The translations under genes and the position numbers were made by a program. DNA of 64,000 nt from Macrobrachium rosenbergii (lineage: Eukaryota; Arthropoda; Malacostraca; Decapoda; Palaemonidae): contig NC_089782.1 in NCBI RefSeq assembly GCF_040412425.1, positions 27,636,736-27,700,735 on the forward strand, read 5' to 3'. Under the pieces are notes generated by a model. It worked only from the letters and a program-made list of their open reading frames with translations, was not told where the DNA came from and searched no databases. Shown piece by piece: positions 37,961-48,329 of this stretch. The stretch's first letter is position 1; every line of letters begins with the position of its first letter.

Positions 37961-38035
37961 GCTGATTTCAGTGTCAGTGTCAAGTGATTTTTTTCACTTG
38001 ACAAATGTAGACTCTTTGGTAAACATAGACTCTCT
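37633..38035. repeat. Three (CT)n arrays, each with the same hairpin spacer
   Basis: (CT)n at 37,633-37,694, 37,756-37,807 and 37,879-37,956, each followed by a spacer of about 60-70 bp: 'GATTT(C/G)(A/T)GTGTCA', 'GTGTCAAGT', a T run, 'CACTTGA', 'GCAGACTCTTTG(A/G)TAAACAT'. Each spacer holds a small hairpin (stems at 37,709/37,725, 37,831/37,847 and 37,979/37,994). The third is a perfect 9-bp stem with a T6 loop. Confidence 0.95.
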
Positions 38036-38039
38036 CTCA

Positions 38040-38555
38040 AGTTTGGAGACGAAGAGATTTGAAACGCCTCGTAAGTTTTAATTTCTCAAATGGGCGACTG
38101 AAGCTGAAGTTGTAGCCTAAGATCAGCGAGCCTTGAAAAACTCCCGAAGGAGTCTTCGAGACTCTCGCTCGAAAACCTGCGTAATTCCTCCTCGGAAGAA
38201 CAACTTCGCATGTAATTTTGTTCGCAATTCTTGGTATTAAGCGTAATTCTCCTCCCTGTGAGTTCCCGAAAGACGATTATATTCTGAGAGTGTTTGTGTG
38301 TATGTGTGTGTGTATGTTTGTATGTATGTATGTATGTATATGTGTGTGTTTTTGCATAATGAGGGAGTGAGAAGAAATTTGTTAGCTTAATCGGTCGAGA
38401 TTACATAGGAATGACAAGAACCTTGCAACGGTTCCTTCTGATTCTGTAAGTATTTTTGTCCCTGTAAGCCCAACATTTATACAGTAAAATTCTTTTATAC
38501 TTTTTATACTTCAAGTGGGGCAGGGGAGAAGTTTTTAAGTAGTACTCTACGCGAA
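38040..38555. other. Non-coding DNA
   Basis: A short GT/GTAT-type run at 38,293-38,350. Otherwise nothing recognised. Confidence 0.35.
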
Positions 38556-38562
38556 TACTTTA

Positions 38563-38822
38563 TTATTATTATTATTATTATTATTAATCAAATAGATGAA
38601 ACCAATTCACATGGAACAAGCACCCCTCCCGAAAGGGCCATTGACTTAAAATTCAAGCTTTCAAAGAATATTGTATTCAACATCCAACCGCCGCAGACCC
38701 CACACCGCAGCAGTAACTGATCATGATACAGAGCCAGTGATTTTTCGTCGCCCTGCGGGAGACGCGAACCCGCGACATCTGATTGGTATGCCACGACACT
38801 AACCACTGTACTAGCATTTATT
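38563..38822 (-). mobile_element. SINE family 2, tRNA-derived, with (ATT)n tail
   Basis: Read on the minus strand it begins with a tRNA-like head: A-box-like 'CAGTGGTTAGTGTCGTGG' then B-box-like 'GCGGGTTCGCGTCTCCC'. The body contains 'GGGAGGGGTGCTTGTTCCAT' and 'GTGAATTGGTTTCATCTATT', and it ends in an (ATT)n/(AAT)n array (38,563-38,586), which is therefore its 3' tail. I recall the 'GTTCCATATGAATAGGGTTCATCTTC'-type 3' end as typical of decapod SINEs. The 72-codon minus frame 38,588-38,806 is the SINE body, not a gene. Confidence 0.85.
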
Positions 38823-38824
38823 AA

Positions 38825-39400
38825 AATAGTGCTGATTCCCGCCGTAATTACTGTATGCTTGATGATGGTCTACAAAGTTATTTTGTTCATTTTGTATGAC
38901 TGGCGTGACATATTTTAACTTACTGCCTATCCGTGCATGTTCTTCCAAAATGTACTTTGTCCGCATTTGTTCTGAAATCATTGCTTTCCTTAATTATCAC
39001 TGTAAACTTTCTCATTCCTCCCTACACTGACATCATCGCCTTTTCACCCCATTTTTTCCTGACTTTCTGCTTCTTAATGTCCAGAAATTCGCCGAGAAAA
39101 TCTAAATTCCAATTTTATGACTCATCCATCAAAGGCATCCGCCAGTGCTTGAGAACTGACTGAGGCCCGAAGGCGAAATTTATGGGTTCCTGATGAGTTT
39201 CCGATTTTGTTGATACGGCCTTGAAATGACGCGGCTACTAATTACGTATTAATTACAATTTTTTCGTGGGTATATCCTGCTTTTCGGTATTTAGATAATT
39301 ATGTGGTATGCCTAGAAGGTATCTAGAGACTGGAAATAAAGTATGGCTTAAGGGAATTGTTTACTATTAGCATTTTTTTATTGACGTAATTTGATATATC
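38825..39400. other. Non-coding DNA
   Basis: No feature recognised. The frame at 38,933-39,163 is unsupported. Confidence 0.35.
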
Positions 39401-39408
39401 TTGAAATG

Positions 39409-39656
<248 letters not shown>

Positions 39657-39866
39657 AAACAAAGCTTAATTCGATTTCACTGATATTGTTTGGAGAAGTA
39701 ATAATGACCGTCAACTAAGGTATTATTTGGAATAAAATGAACACCAGAACTAAAAGCACCTGTCGAGGGATTACTCATCGTGAGAGCAGACCCAACATCC
39801 ACTTGTCCTGGGGCTCACGGCAGCTCTCTCGTTACTCATTTAGCCTGGACCCTTTGACTCATTGTG

Positions 39867-39869
<3 letters not shown>

Positions 39870-39930
<61 letters not shown>

Positions 39931-40013
39931 TTCATTTTATTCACTTTCTCACGCTCAAATCATCCAGCAATCCCTGTCCTGGTATTGTAGCTCTCAACTC
40001 TCTCTCTCTCTTC

Positions 40014-40078
<65 letters not shown>

Positions 40079-40147
40079 AAGTTCTTCATTTTCTTCACTT
40101 TCTCACGCTCAAATTATCCAGCAATCCCTGTCGGTATTGTAGCTCTC

Positions 40148-40218
<71 letters not shown>

Positions 40219-40250
40219 TTCATTTAATTCACTTTCTCGTGTCCCCTTCA
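39870..40250. repeat. Three (CT)n arrays with a duplicated spacer
   Basis: (CT)n at 39,870-39,924, 40,018-40,078 and 40,149-40,212. Each is followed by 'CAAGTTCTTCATTT', 'TTCACTTTCTC' and, in the first two, 'ACGCTCAAAT(C/T)ATCCAGCAAT' and 'GGTATTGTAGCTCTCAACT' leading into the next array. The unit is about 130 bp. The 186-codon frame 39,737-40,297 is a repeat artefact. Confidence 0.95.
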
Positions 40251-40299
40251 TCTGTCAATCTGCTAATCCCTGTGGGCAAAGTTCTCGCCAGCTATAATA

Positions 40300-40936
40300 T
40301 GATTATGTTCCTCTCTCTATTCCTGCCTTTGTGTTCCCTCTTCCTCGGGTTGTTTAATATTCGTCTAAGTTGGTCATGTGCCTGTTCTTTTCTACATTAG
40401 TTTAACATTTCTATTTAAATAATCTTTTCCATGTGTCCAAGTAGCTTGTTCACTATTCCTAAAAGCGATTTGTTTATACATAAATACAATTTACACGCAC
40501 AAATTATTCGTCTTCAAATGCACGTATATTGTTGGGTGTATTCAAGTTCATTTTTATTATACTCTGTTAAGAAAGTTCTAGAAAGCCAAGTGGTGAAATG
40601 ACAGTTAATATCAGATATTACTTTTTCCTTCTTCTTGATAATTAATATCAGGGATTACTTTCTCCTTCTTCCTTTTTGTTTTTTATAATTAATATCAAAC
40701 ATGGTTATTTCCTCCTGCCTTTTTGTTTTTCTTCTTTTTCAATGGAGTCACTTATTCACTCAGTCGTATTGCCTGGGGGGGTGTTTTGACGGAGAGTTTA
40801 GAATCCTCAAACGGTTCATCAAGAGTTCTTTGACACCTGTTGAACCAATATCAGTCCTTTGCAAAAGGTACACATTACCGCACAAAGACAATAAGCTTAA
40901 TCTTTTCTTTTAATTGGTACAAGGGGTCATTGGAAA

Positions 40937-40969
<33 letters not shown>

Positions 40970-41066
40970 GTGGGCAAGGGACTGAATGAGTTCTCATTCT
41001 TGTTACGACAGATGTACGTCAGCTGTTTTGATATGTGAGACAAAGAATGAGGCCATCATATCTGGC

Positions 41067-41119
<53 letters not shown>

Positions 41120-41677
41120 AACCCCAGAGGCACCGCATGTCCACTGCGCTGTATTCAGGAGACATCGCCCTCATAATGTGGACATTAGACTGCTACGTGC
41201 CTTTCTCTTTCTGTAGAGCCTCTAATCATTTTCACTTAGATGCGCCATATTTTTTCTTGGCGTCTGCGCATGCGTGGTTGAGATTGCATCAGGGTGTGTG
41301 GGCGTTTGTCTGCGTGTGTTGTTGCTTGCATTTAAAATCTGGTTATGAAATCCAACTTACTTTTGTTTGTTGAGATTTCTTTATAATTCGAAAATAGTGG
41401 ATGAGATCCCTATATAATGTCTTTAAATATTCAAACTGGCTTTAGGTATACACTGTAAATTGTGCAGTTGTTAATTTTAATTTAAAATGTCGTTGGGTAA
41501 AGAGAGTACGCGCAAAAAGCGGGAATAAGGAATCTCAAAAACGCAGTAACAGAGTCCAGAGGTCCACACAAGGTTTCTTTTAACTTCACCGCTTTACCAT
41601 ACCTCAGTCTAATGCACGTGTTGGGTATAACCCCCTCCCCCAGAAATAAATAAATACAGTAAAATAAAAAAAAATGA
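40300..41677. other. Non-coding DNA with two (CT)n arrays
   Basis: (CT)n at 40,939-40,967 and 41,068-41,117. In 40,600-40,700 the word 'TTAATATCA' followed by a pyrimidine run recurs three times (a weak local repeat). No gene. Confidence 0.4.
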
Positions 41678-41766
41678 AAATAAAGTTCTTGTAAGTCTAA
41701 ATGGCATTCTGTCCGTCTATGGCCATTTGTGTCCGAAATAAAGCTTCTGATTGATTGATTGATTGA
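41678..41766 (+). mobile_element. 3' end of a retroposon with (GATT)n tail
   Basis: A conserved-looking 3' end runs 'GTTCTTGTAAGTCTAAATGG', 'GGCCATTTGTGTCCGAAATAAAGC' split across about 41,722-41,745, and then a (TGAT)n tail (41,747-41,766). AATAAA followed by a short tandem tail is typical of CR1-like LINEs and of SINEs that share their 3' ends. I recall similar sequence from decapods. 5' truncation hides the family. Confidence 0.55.
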
Positions 41767-41769
41767 ATA

Positions 41770-42025
41770 TTTCACAGATCAGTGACTGGATTGTAAAGAA
41801 TGTTATCTTCGTTTTAGTTAATTCATTTCACCAAGTGGTTGAGTTTCATTTCTCTTATTTTTGTTTTTTTTTTTTTTTTGGGGGCGTCTATGATGGATCT
41901 CTAGGTAGGGACAACTTCTCTGACATTATTTTCAAAAGGTTTATTTAAATAACTTTTTGTTCGATTTGATTTATTTCATGAGGTTTTTTTGGGGTTGGGG
42001 GCCTGAGGTTGAGAGCGAATTTAGC
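41770..42025. other. Non-coding DNA
   Basis: A run of about 15 T at 41,866-41,880. Nothing else recognised. Confidence 0.35.
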
Positions 42026-42302
42026 CCTTTGTTGGCCGACTCGGTAGAGCTTCAGACTGTCATTCGATGGGCCGGAGTTCAATTCCCGTTAATTCTGATG
42101 AAGAGTTAGAGGAATTTATTTCTGGTGATAGAAATTCATTTCTCGCTATAATGTGGTTCGGATTCCACAATAAGCTGTAGGTCCCGTTGCTAAGTAACCA
42201 AATGGTTCTTAGCCACGTAAAATAAGTCTAATCCTTCGGGCCAGCCCTAGGAGAGCTGTTAATCAGCTCAGTGGTCTGGTAAAACTAAGGTAATAATAAT
42301 AA
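42026..42302 (+). mobile_element. SINE family 1, full-length copy, tRNA-derived
   Basis: The tRNA-like head has an A-box-like 'CCGACTCGGTAGAGC' (42,036-42,050) and a B-box-like 'GGAGTTCAATTCCCG' about 30 bases later, the internal promoter layout for RNA polymerase III. The body contains 'TTTCTGGTGATAGAAATTCA', 'GGATTCCACAATAAGCTG', 'GTTCTTAGCCACGTAAAATA', 'CCTTCGGGCCAGCCCTAGG' and 'TCAGTGGTCTGGTAAAACTA', then a short (AAT)n tail. Partial relatives lie at 20,505, 27,448 and 57,722, so the family is active or abundant in this genome. Confidence 0.9.
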
Positions 42303-42304
42303 TA

Positions 42305-42560
42305 TGAGAGTGGAGGCTAGAAATGGATCTTAAATCAGCAATAGTTCTGTGACTTTTTTTTTTTTTGCTCAAAATAATTTTTTCCTTATTTCCTTTTATT
42401 ACAAATGTAATAAATGATACTCCGTTTGATTACTTATTAAAACCCTTTCATTTGCATTTTCTTCAAATCTTGACGTAGTTTTGTATTATCTTTTATTTTG
42501 GGGAAAATCCTTTTTAGTGTTTTACTTTCTATTGCTTTTACGTCACCGAAAGATTTTTCT
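42305..42560. other. AT-rich non-coding DNA
   Basis: Nothing recognised. A T run lies at 42,355-42,366. Confidence 0.35.
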
Positions 42561-42561
42561 C

Positions 42562-42819
42562 CAGGCTCGAGAGGAGAATGACTCTTGGGTGCTCTGATGT
42601 ATTGCGGTATTCACTTGATCTGGACCTAAGACCTAATTAATTCCCTGAGGGATGACCTAAGACCTCATTCCCTGAAGAAAGACCTAAGACCTCATTCCCT
42701 GATGGATGATAACCTCTCGTAAGAAGATCAGACGAATTACACCAAGCATTTTTCATCTCTATTCTTCACAAGCTCTCATGAAAAGGCAATTTTTCCTTTG
42801 TGCTTTATTCCGGAAAGAG

Positions 42820-42897
<78 letters not shown>

Positions 42898-43088
42898 CGC
42901 TAGAAGACAGACTCAAGTCTCGAGAGGAAATTCGCTCTAAGATGCTCTGATGTATTGCGGTAATCACTTTAGCTGGACGTAAGACCTCATTCCCTGAAAG
43001 ATGACCTTTCCTAAGAGGATCAGGCGCATTACATGAGGCATTTTTCGCGTCCGTTCTTTACAGGCACGCGTGAAAATGCAGTTATCGT

Positions 43089-43151
<63 letters not shown>

Positions 43152-43180
43152 CGTAAAAATCTCAATATGCAACCATGAAA

Positions 43181-43219
<39 letters not shown>
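42562..43219. repeat. Two copies of the 'GATGTATTGCGG' repeat plus (CT)n arrays
   Basis: A unit of about 180 bp occurs at 42,562-42,821 (with an internal duplication of the 'GACCTAAGACCTCATTCCCTG' part) and at 42,912-43,090. The shared order is 'CTCGAGAGGA', 'TGCTCTGATGTATTGCGGTA', 'TCACTT', 'TAAGACCT', 'CATTCCCTGA', 'AAG(A/G)(A/G)GATCAG', 'GCATTTTTC'. Each copy ends at a (CT)n array (42,822-42,894; 43,091-43,147), with another array at 43,182-43,219. The same unit recurs at 50,062 and 52,316. Confidence 0.9.
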
Positions 43220-43222
<3 letters not shown>

Positions 43223-43291
43223 GCCATGAAAGACCAAAATCAAAATCAAAAAATAAAATACATATAAAAACCAAGGAAAAAATGAAACAAA

Positions 43292-43522
43292 TAAAGAAAA
43301 GAACAAAGATCATGTGATGAAGGCAAAAGCAAGCCAACAACACATTATGAAAAGTCAGCACCACGATATGAGCCATCAGCACCTAGATATAGCACAAGGA
43401 ACAAGCAATGTATCTATGATGCAAGGGGATGGTGCAGATATGGAGATAAGTGCAGGTTTATGCACAAAGTGAATAAATATGAAGCTGGAAGAACAAATAT
43501 AATGGAAAAGTTGGATTTTTAA
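43292..43522 (+). pseudogene. LINE ORF1 remnant with CCCH zinc finger
   Basis: An open stretch without ATG near its start carries two repeats of 'SAPRYEP/SAPRYST', then a perfect C-x7-C-x5-C-x3-H finger: Cys codons at 43,409, 43,433 and 43,451 and His at 43,463. CCCH fingers of this spacing bind RNA in cellular proteins, so a nucleic-acid binding role in the LINE particle is the natural inference. The frame continues as 'MEKLDF' and stops at 43,520. A one-base slip restores a charged heptad-like stretch 'MYEFLEMKK', possibly the start of a coiled coil. CCHC knuckles or RRMs are the more usual ORF1 nucleic-acid modules, so this is of interest. Confidence 0.75.
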
Positions 43523-43640
43523 TGTACGAATTTCTGGAAATGAAAAAAAGATCAACATATCAGAACAGGAAAGAGACATGGGAAAATCCTTATTATTACC
43601 CATATTAGATAATGGAGATAATATGCAAACAATCATAGTG

Positions 43641-44320
43641 ATGAATGCGCAGGGTCTAGTTTCGAGTAACTCAAAAGAAAGATAGAGTTCTTAGAAGAAC
43701 TAACCCAAAATGAAAAAATAGAAATATTGAATATAAGTGAAACCTGGTATTCCCAAGAGACTGGTAATGATGACCAGATAAAGGGTTTCCAAACTTATAG
43801 ATCAGATAGAAAAATAGAAATCAAGGGGAACCGCGATATATGGGAGAGATGCCAATCAAGGAAAAATCTGTGAGAAATATAGTAACACAGAATGTGAATT
43901 AATTGCGGTAGAATTTGAATCTGAAAAATTAGTGAACATTGTAATATATAGACCCCCTAATACTAAAGAGTTTGACATAATAATTGAAAAACTGGATGAA
44001 ATATGTAGAAATCACAAGGACTGGACTATACTCCTAACCGAGACTTTAACTTTCCTTTTGTAGAATGGAAAGAACGAATAGGAGACTGTGGTTGTATTTA
44101 TACATATAAAAAGAGAGCAATAGTAGTGCAGAAGATAAGAGGCAATTTGAAAAGCTATTAGATATGCTACTAGAACATAACATTCAGCAAATAAATCACC
44201 TACCAACAAGAAAGGATAATATTTTAGACCTAGTATTTGTGAATGAGGTGAACTATGTTAAAGAAATAATAGTATATAACACGAGTATTTCGGACCATAA
44301 TGTCATAGAATTAACAGTTC
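43641..44320 (+). pseudogene. LINE endonuclease (APE-like) domain, frameshifted
   Basis: Motifs of the apurinic/apyrimidinic-type endonuclease appear in order over three frames. 'NAQGLVSSNSK' (from 43,644) is the N-terminal Asn motif. 'ILNISETW' has the catalytic Glu at 43,739. Then come 'YRSDRK' (about 43,797), 'VNIVIYRPPN' (about 43,934), and 'DFNFPFVEW' (about 44,043), the GDFN motif with its Gly codon damaged. 'ILDLVFVNE' (about 44,219) and 'SDHNVIEL' carry the catalytic Asp (44,293) and His (44,296). The domain nicks target DNA to prime reverse transcription. Frameshifts lie near 43,672, 43,840 and 44,035. Confidence 0.88.
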
Positions 44321-46561
44321 GTTCCAGAACATACGAAAACAAAGAAAAGCAAGAGACGAAAAAATGGGAAGGATATGGAAAATACAATTTCTATAGTAAG
44401 AATATAAATTGGTCAAAAATAAATGAAGAATTAAACAAAGAATGGGAAAACATATTTGTAAGTGATGATATACAGGTAAATACCGATATATTATATAAAA
44501 TATTAGAGGAAATAGTGGAAAAATATATACCAAAGAAAAAGTAAGCATCAGTCACGAATTCCAAGAGACAGAAGGATCTTGTTCCAGAAAATTAGAAAGT
44601 GGAAAAAAGTTCTTGCAAAAGAAAAGAATGCATGGAAAGTGATGGAACTAAAAAGTAAGATAGAAAATGCAGAACAAAAGATTATACAATCAAAAGAAAA
44701 TGAAAAATGGAACCTAGAAGAAATGACACTACAAAATATCAAGCAAAACCCTAAAATTTTTATTCATATGCAAAAAGATGAATAAAATAAGAGTAGAAAT
44801 AGGCCCTCTAAGAATTGAAGGGCGATTAACGAATGAAAAAGGAAATATGTAACATATTAGCAGAAAGATATAAGAGTGAATTTACACCTAGAATTGACAA
44901 TGAAGATAATGATACAGAAATAAGAGATGAAAATACTGAATACTTATCAGATATAGATATTACAGAAGCCGATATTGTGCAGGCTATTAATGAAATTAAA
45001 ATGGATCAGCAGCAGGACCAGATGGAGTACCTGCCATATTGTTAAAGAAAGTGGTTCATTCAATCGCAAAGCCGCTAGCAATATTATTAAGGCAAAGTAT
45101 AGATACAGGCAAGATTTATGATGAGCATAAATTAGCATATATTACTCCTACTTTCAAAAGTGGTTCAAGACTAGAGGCAAGTAATTATAGGCCTGTGAGT
45201 CTGACATCTCATATTATGAAAGTATATGAAAGGGTAATGAAAAAATATAATGAAACATTTAATGAAAAATAGATTGTTCAATATAGGACAACATGGTTTT
45301 GTACCTGGAAAAAGTACACAAACCCAACTGTTAGTCCATCATGAAAGCATATATAAAAATATGATAAATGAAAAAGATACAGATGTGGTTTACCTAGACT
45401 TTGCAAAAGCTTTTGACAAGGTAGATCATAATATATTAGCGAAAAAATTAGAAAACATAACATTGTTGACAAAGTAGGAAGATGGATAAAAGAATTTTTG
45501 CAAAATAGAAAACAGATAGTGATTGCAAAACGATGAGAAATCGGATGAAGCTACGGTAATATCCGGTGTACCACAGGGTACGGTGTTAGCTGCATTGCTG
45601 TTTGTGATTATGATTGCAGACATAGACAGTAATGTTAAGGACTCAGTAGTAAGAAGTTTCGCAGATGACACAAGAATAAGTAGAGAAATTGCTTGTGATG
45701 AAGATAGGAACTCGCTACAAAGAGACCTAAACAAAATATATAAATGGGCAGAGATAAATAGGATGGTATTTAACTCTGATAAATTTGAATCAATGAACTA
45801 TGGTGATAAAGGAGGAATGCTATATGCATATAAAGGACCTAATAATGAGACAATCACAAACAAGGAAGCAGTTAAAGACCTTGGTGTGATGTTGAATAGG
45901 AATATGTTATGCAATGATCAAATAGCAATTCTATTGGCAAAATGCAAAGCAAAAATGGGAATGTTGTTCCGGCACTTCAAAACTAGAAAAGCTGAACACA
46001 TGATTATGCTTTATAAAACGTACGTACGTAGTCCACTTGAATATTGCAATATAATATGGTACCCACACTACCAAAAGGATATTGCACAAATAGAGAGTGT
46101 ACAAAGGTCATTTACAGCTAGAATAGAAGAAGTTAAGGACCTTGACTACTGGGAAAGACTACAATTCTTAAATTTATATAGTCTTGAAAGGAGAAGAGAA
46201 CGTTACATGGTAATTCAAGCATGGAAACAGATAGAAGGAATTACCGAAAACATCATGGAACTAAAATTATCAAAAAGAGCAAGCAGAGGTAGATTAATAG
46301 TGCCAAAAAACTATACCAGGAAAATTAAGGAAAGCACACAGGACATTAATCCACCACGCACCAGCATCGATAATGCAGCGTCTATTCAATGCGCTACCAG
46401 CTCATCTGAGGAACATAACAGGAGTGAGCGTAGATGTGTTTAAGAATAAGCTCGACAAATATCTAAGATGCATCCCAGACCATCCAAGACTGGAAGATGC
46501 AAAATATACCGGAAGATGCGTTAGCAACTCTCTGGTAGACATCAAAGGTGCCTCACACTGA
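44321..46561 (+). pseudogene. LINE reverse transcriptase and C-terminal region, frameshifted
   Basis: A lysine/glutamate-rich linker (44,321-44,785) is followed by RT. 'YRPVSLTS' (about 45,188) is a typical RT motif. 'GQHGFVPGKSTQTQLL' (about 45,286-45,333) precedes motif A, 'VVYLDFAKAFDKVDH', whose catalytic Asp codon is at 45,397. In the next frame (45,523-46,443) 'SGVPQGTVL' is followed by motif C 'FADD' with both Asp codons intact (45,664 and 45,667), then the thumb and the C-terminal 'RSPLEYCNIIWYP' and 'LERRRERYMVIQAWK'. A last frame (46,373-46,561) encodes the end, finishing 'DIKGASH'. Frame breaks fall at about 44,545, 44,790, 45,045, 45,272, 45,477 and 46,380. Confidence 0.92.
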
Positions 46562-46619
46562 GGGACCTGGGGCAACCCGAACGAATTGTAAGGTCTGTAA
46601 GGTCTGTAAGGTCTCAGCT

Positions 46620-47036
46620 TCAAGAGACACTCCTAGCCACTCCAGGGCATTCACGTCATGTCTCTGACGTAACAGGCACGAGAACGTCGTGTTTCTCAGT
46701 AAAGGACTCGATTCATTTTCACTGAGGAGCGTCGTGTGTTCAGCCAGTCTGCGGCTGAATGAATTTCCCGGGTATTTTCGTACTTCTTAGCTTATTCTCT
46801 TCTTTATTTGTATGTTTCCAGGTTGCCTGGCTCTTCATAAGAGACTATTGGTTGAGGTGATTCGTTTGTTCTTTTTATTTTCTTTCTTTTTCTATATAGT
46901 TGTATTTCCTTAATGTGTGTTTTTAGTTATAAGACATTACTGTATATGACGCATGGTGACTTCATTAGCTAGATTCGTGTCCTTTGTGTTTCTTTGTTTA
47001 TGCGTGTGTGTCCGTGTATGAGAGAGAGAGAGAGAG
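46620..47036. other. Non-coding DNA
   Basis: Sequence between the LINE and its inverted scrap. A short (GA)n lies at 47,018-47,037. Nothing else recognised. Confidence 0.4.
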
Positions 47037-47040
47037 ACTT

Positions 47041-47092
47041 TACCTTATCTTACCTTTCAGTTCATTCGGGTTGCCCCATGTCCCTCAGTGAG
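47041..47092 (-). mobile_element. Inverted scrap of the same LINE 3' end
   Basis: Read on the minus strand, 47,092 to 47,041 gives 'CACTGAGGGACATGGGGCAA', 'CCCGAATGAA' and then an AAGGTA-type tail. This matches 46,555-46,615 (cactgagggacctggggcaa, cccgaacgaa, TGTAAGGTC tail) with a few changes. It is a very short, 5'-truncated copy in opposite orientation, bounded by (GA)n on both sides. Confidence 0.85.
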
Positions 47093-47202
47093 AGAGAGAG
47101 AGGAGTAAGAGTGAGTTTCTGTGTGCATATATATGTATGAGAGAGATAGACAGATAGATAGATAGAGAGAAAGAGAGAATGAGTGTGTGTGTGCGCGCAC
47201 TT

Positions 47203-47234
<32 letters not shown>

Positions 47235-47240
47235 AAATGA
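47093..47240. repeat. Compound GA/GATA/GT microsatellite
   Basis: Mixed (GA)n, (GATA)n (47,147-47,166), (GT)n (47,182-47,191) and (GA)n (47,205-47,234). Confidence 0.95.
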
Positions 47241-47700
47241 ATGATTCTTACTGGGGAAACGTACAATTTCTTGTATGTGTTTGTGTCCAATCCCGTATAT
47301 TAATGTTTGTTTCCCTACCACTTTAGGAACACAAACGTCGACCACAGACACACAAGGAATGCATTTGCACTTTATGAGAGTCGTGGAATTCCTTCATATC
47401 TGGAATCTCCGATAAATTCCAACTTTGAGTCTAAATGGATTCCTGAAAATAACAATGCATTCGGAATATCTTGAGGGCTTAAGGTGGGATGTTCATTGAA
47501 GTTATTGTTAATGGGAATTTGCTTGTGTCCTGATTGAATTTGATTGTATTGATTTTTCTGTAAGTGTTGTTATTATTGTTGTTGTTGTTGTTTGTTGTTA
47601 CTTTTAGCACACTTGTTCTTTATTCATCTCGCGTATGGCTTTCTGGTTTAAGTCACTTCCATTTCGACATTATTGAAATGCAGTAAATTGCCACTCTGTT
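47241..47700. other. Non-coding DNA
   Basis: Nothing recognised apart from a (GTT)n-like patch at 47,566-47,600. Confidence 0.4.
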
Positions 47701-47708
47701 GTTATTAA

Positions 47709-47710
<2 letters not shown>

Positions 47711-47787
<77 letters not shown>
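47711..47787. repeat. (ATT)n array
   Basis: A pure (ATT)n microsatellite of about 77 bases. Confidence 0.95.
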
Positions 47788-47789
<2 letters not shown>

Positions 47790-47884
47790 AACTTGATAAG
47801 TTTAATTGATAGTGATTTACTGTCTTTCTTGTTTAAATGAATTTGACTAAAACATTGAAATGGAGGGCTGACATATTTTTGTTT

Positions 47885-47887
<3 letters not shown>

Positions 47888-47958
<71 letters not shown>

Positions 47959-48022
47959 CTACTTCATGTGCAGGAGCTTTCTTAATCTTTTAATACCCTC
48001 TCTCTCTCTCTTTCTCTCTCCT

Positions 48023-48093
<71 letters not shown>

Positions 48094-48133
48094 CTACTTC
48101 ATGTGCGTGCAGGAGCTTTCTTAATCTTTTTAA

Positions 48134-48183
<50 letters not shown>

Positions 48184-48262
48184 TTTGTTATACTTCTTAT
48201 GTGTAATAACCTTCTTAATCTCTCTCTCTCTCTCGTATTTGTCATACTACTTTTGTGTAGTA

Positions 48263-48326
<64 letters not shown>
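47888..48326. repeat. (CT)n arrays with repeated spacers
   Basis: (CT)n at 47,888-47,956, 47,998-48,090, 48,138-48,180, a short one near 48,222-48,234 and 48,265-48,326. The spacers fall in two families: 'TCCTACTTCATGTG', 'CAGGAGCTTTCTTAATCTTT', 'TAATACCCTC' (twice), and 'TTTGT(T/C)ATACT', 'TGTGTA(A/G)TAACCT' (twice). The second family is related to the 'GTTGTTATCGTTCTTATATG' spacers at 50.28-50.51 kb. Confidence 0.9.

Positions 48327-48329
<3 letters not shown>

Larger units (their letters stand above)
43220..46615 (+). mobile_element. LINE (APE-type non-LTR retrotransposon), near full length, decayed
   Basis: It starts directly after a (CT)n array and ends with a short tandem tail, three copies of 'TGTAAGGTC' at 46,587-46,613. 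In order it holds a CCCH-type ORF1 remnant, an apurinic-endonuclease domain and a reverse transcriptase with its C-terminal region (separate entries). The short-repeat tail in place of poly(A), and the style of the RT C-terminus ('RSPLEYCNIIWYP'), fit the CR1/L2/Jockey side of the LINE tree. I cannot settle the clade by eye. At least six frameshifts and several stops separate the frames, so it is inactive. Its base composition is A-rich on the sense strand, unlike the flanks. Confidence 0.92.

Noticed and set aside
38588..38806. 72-codon minus-strand ORF
   Set aside because: It is the body of a tRNA-derived SINE.
39737..40297. 186-codon Leu-Ser-rich open frame
   Set aside because: Same artefact of CT arrays; overlapping frames are equally open.
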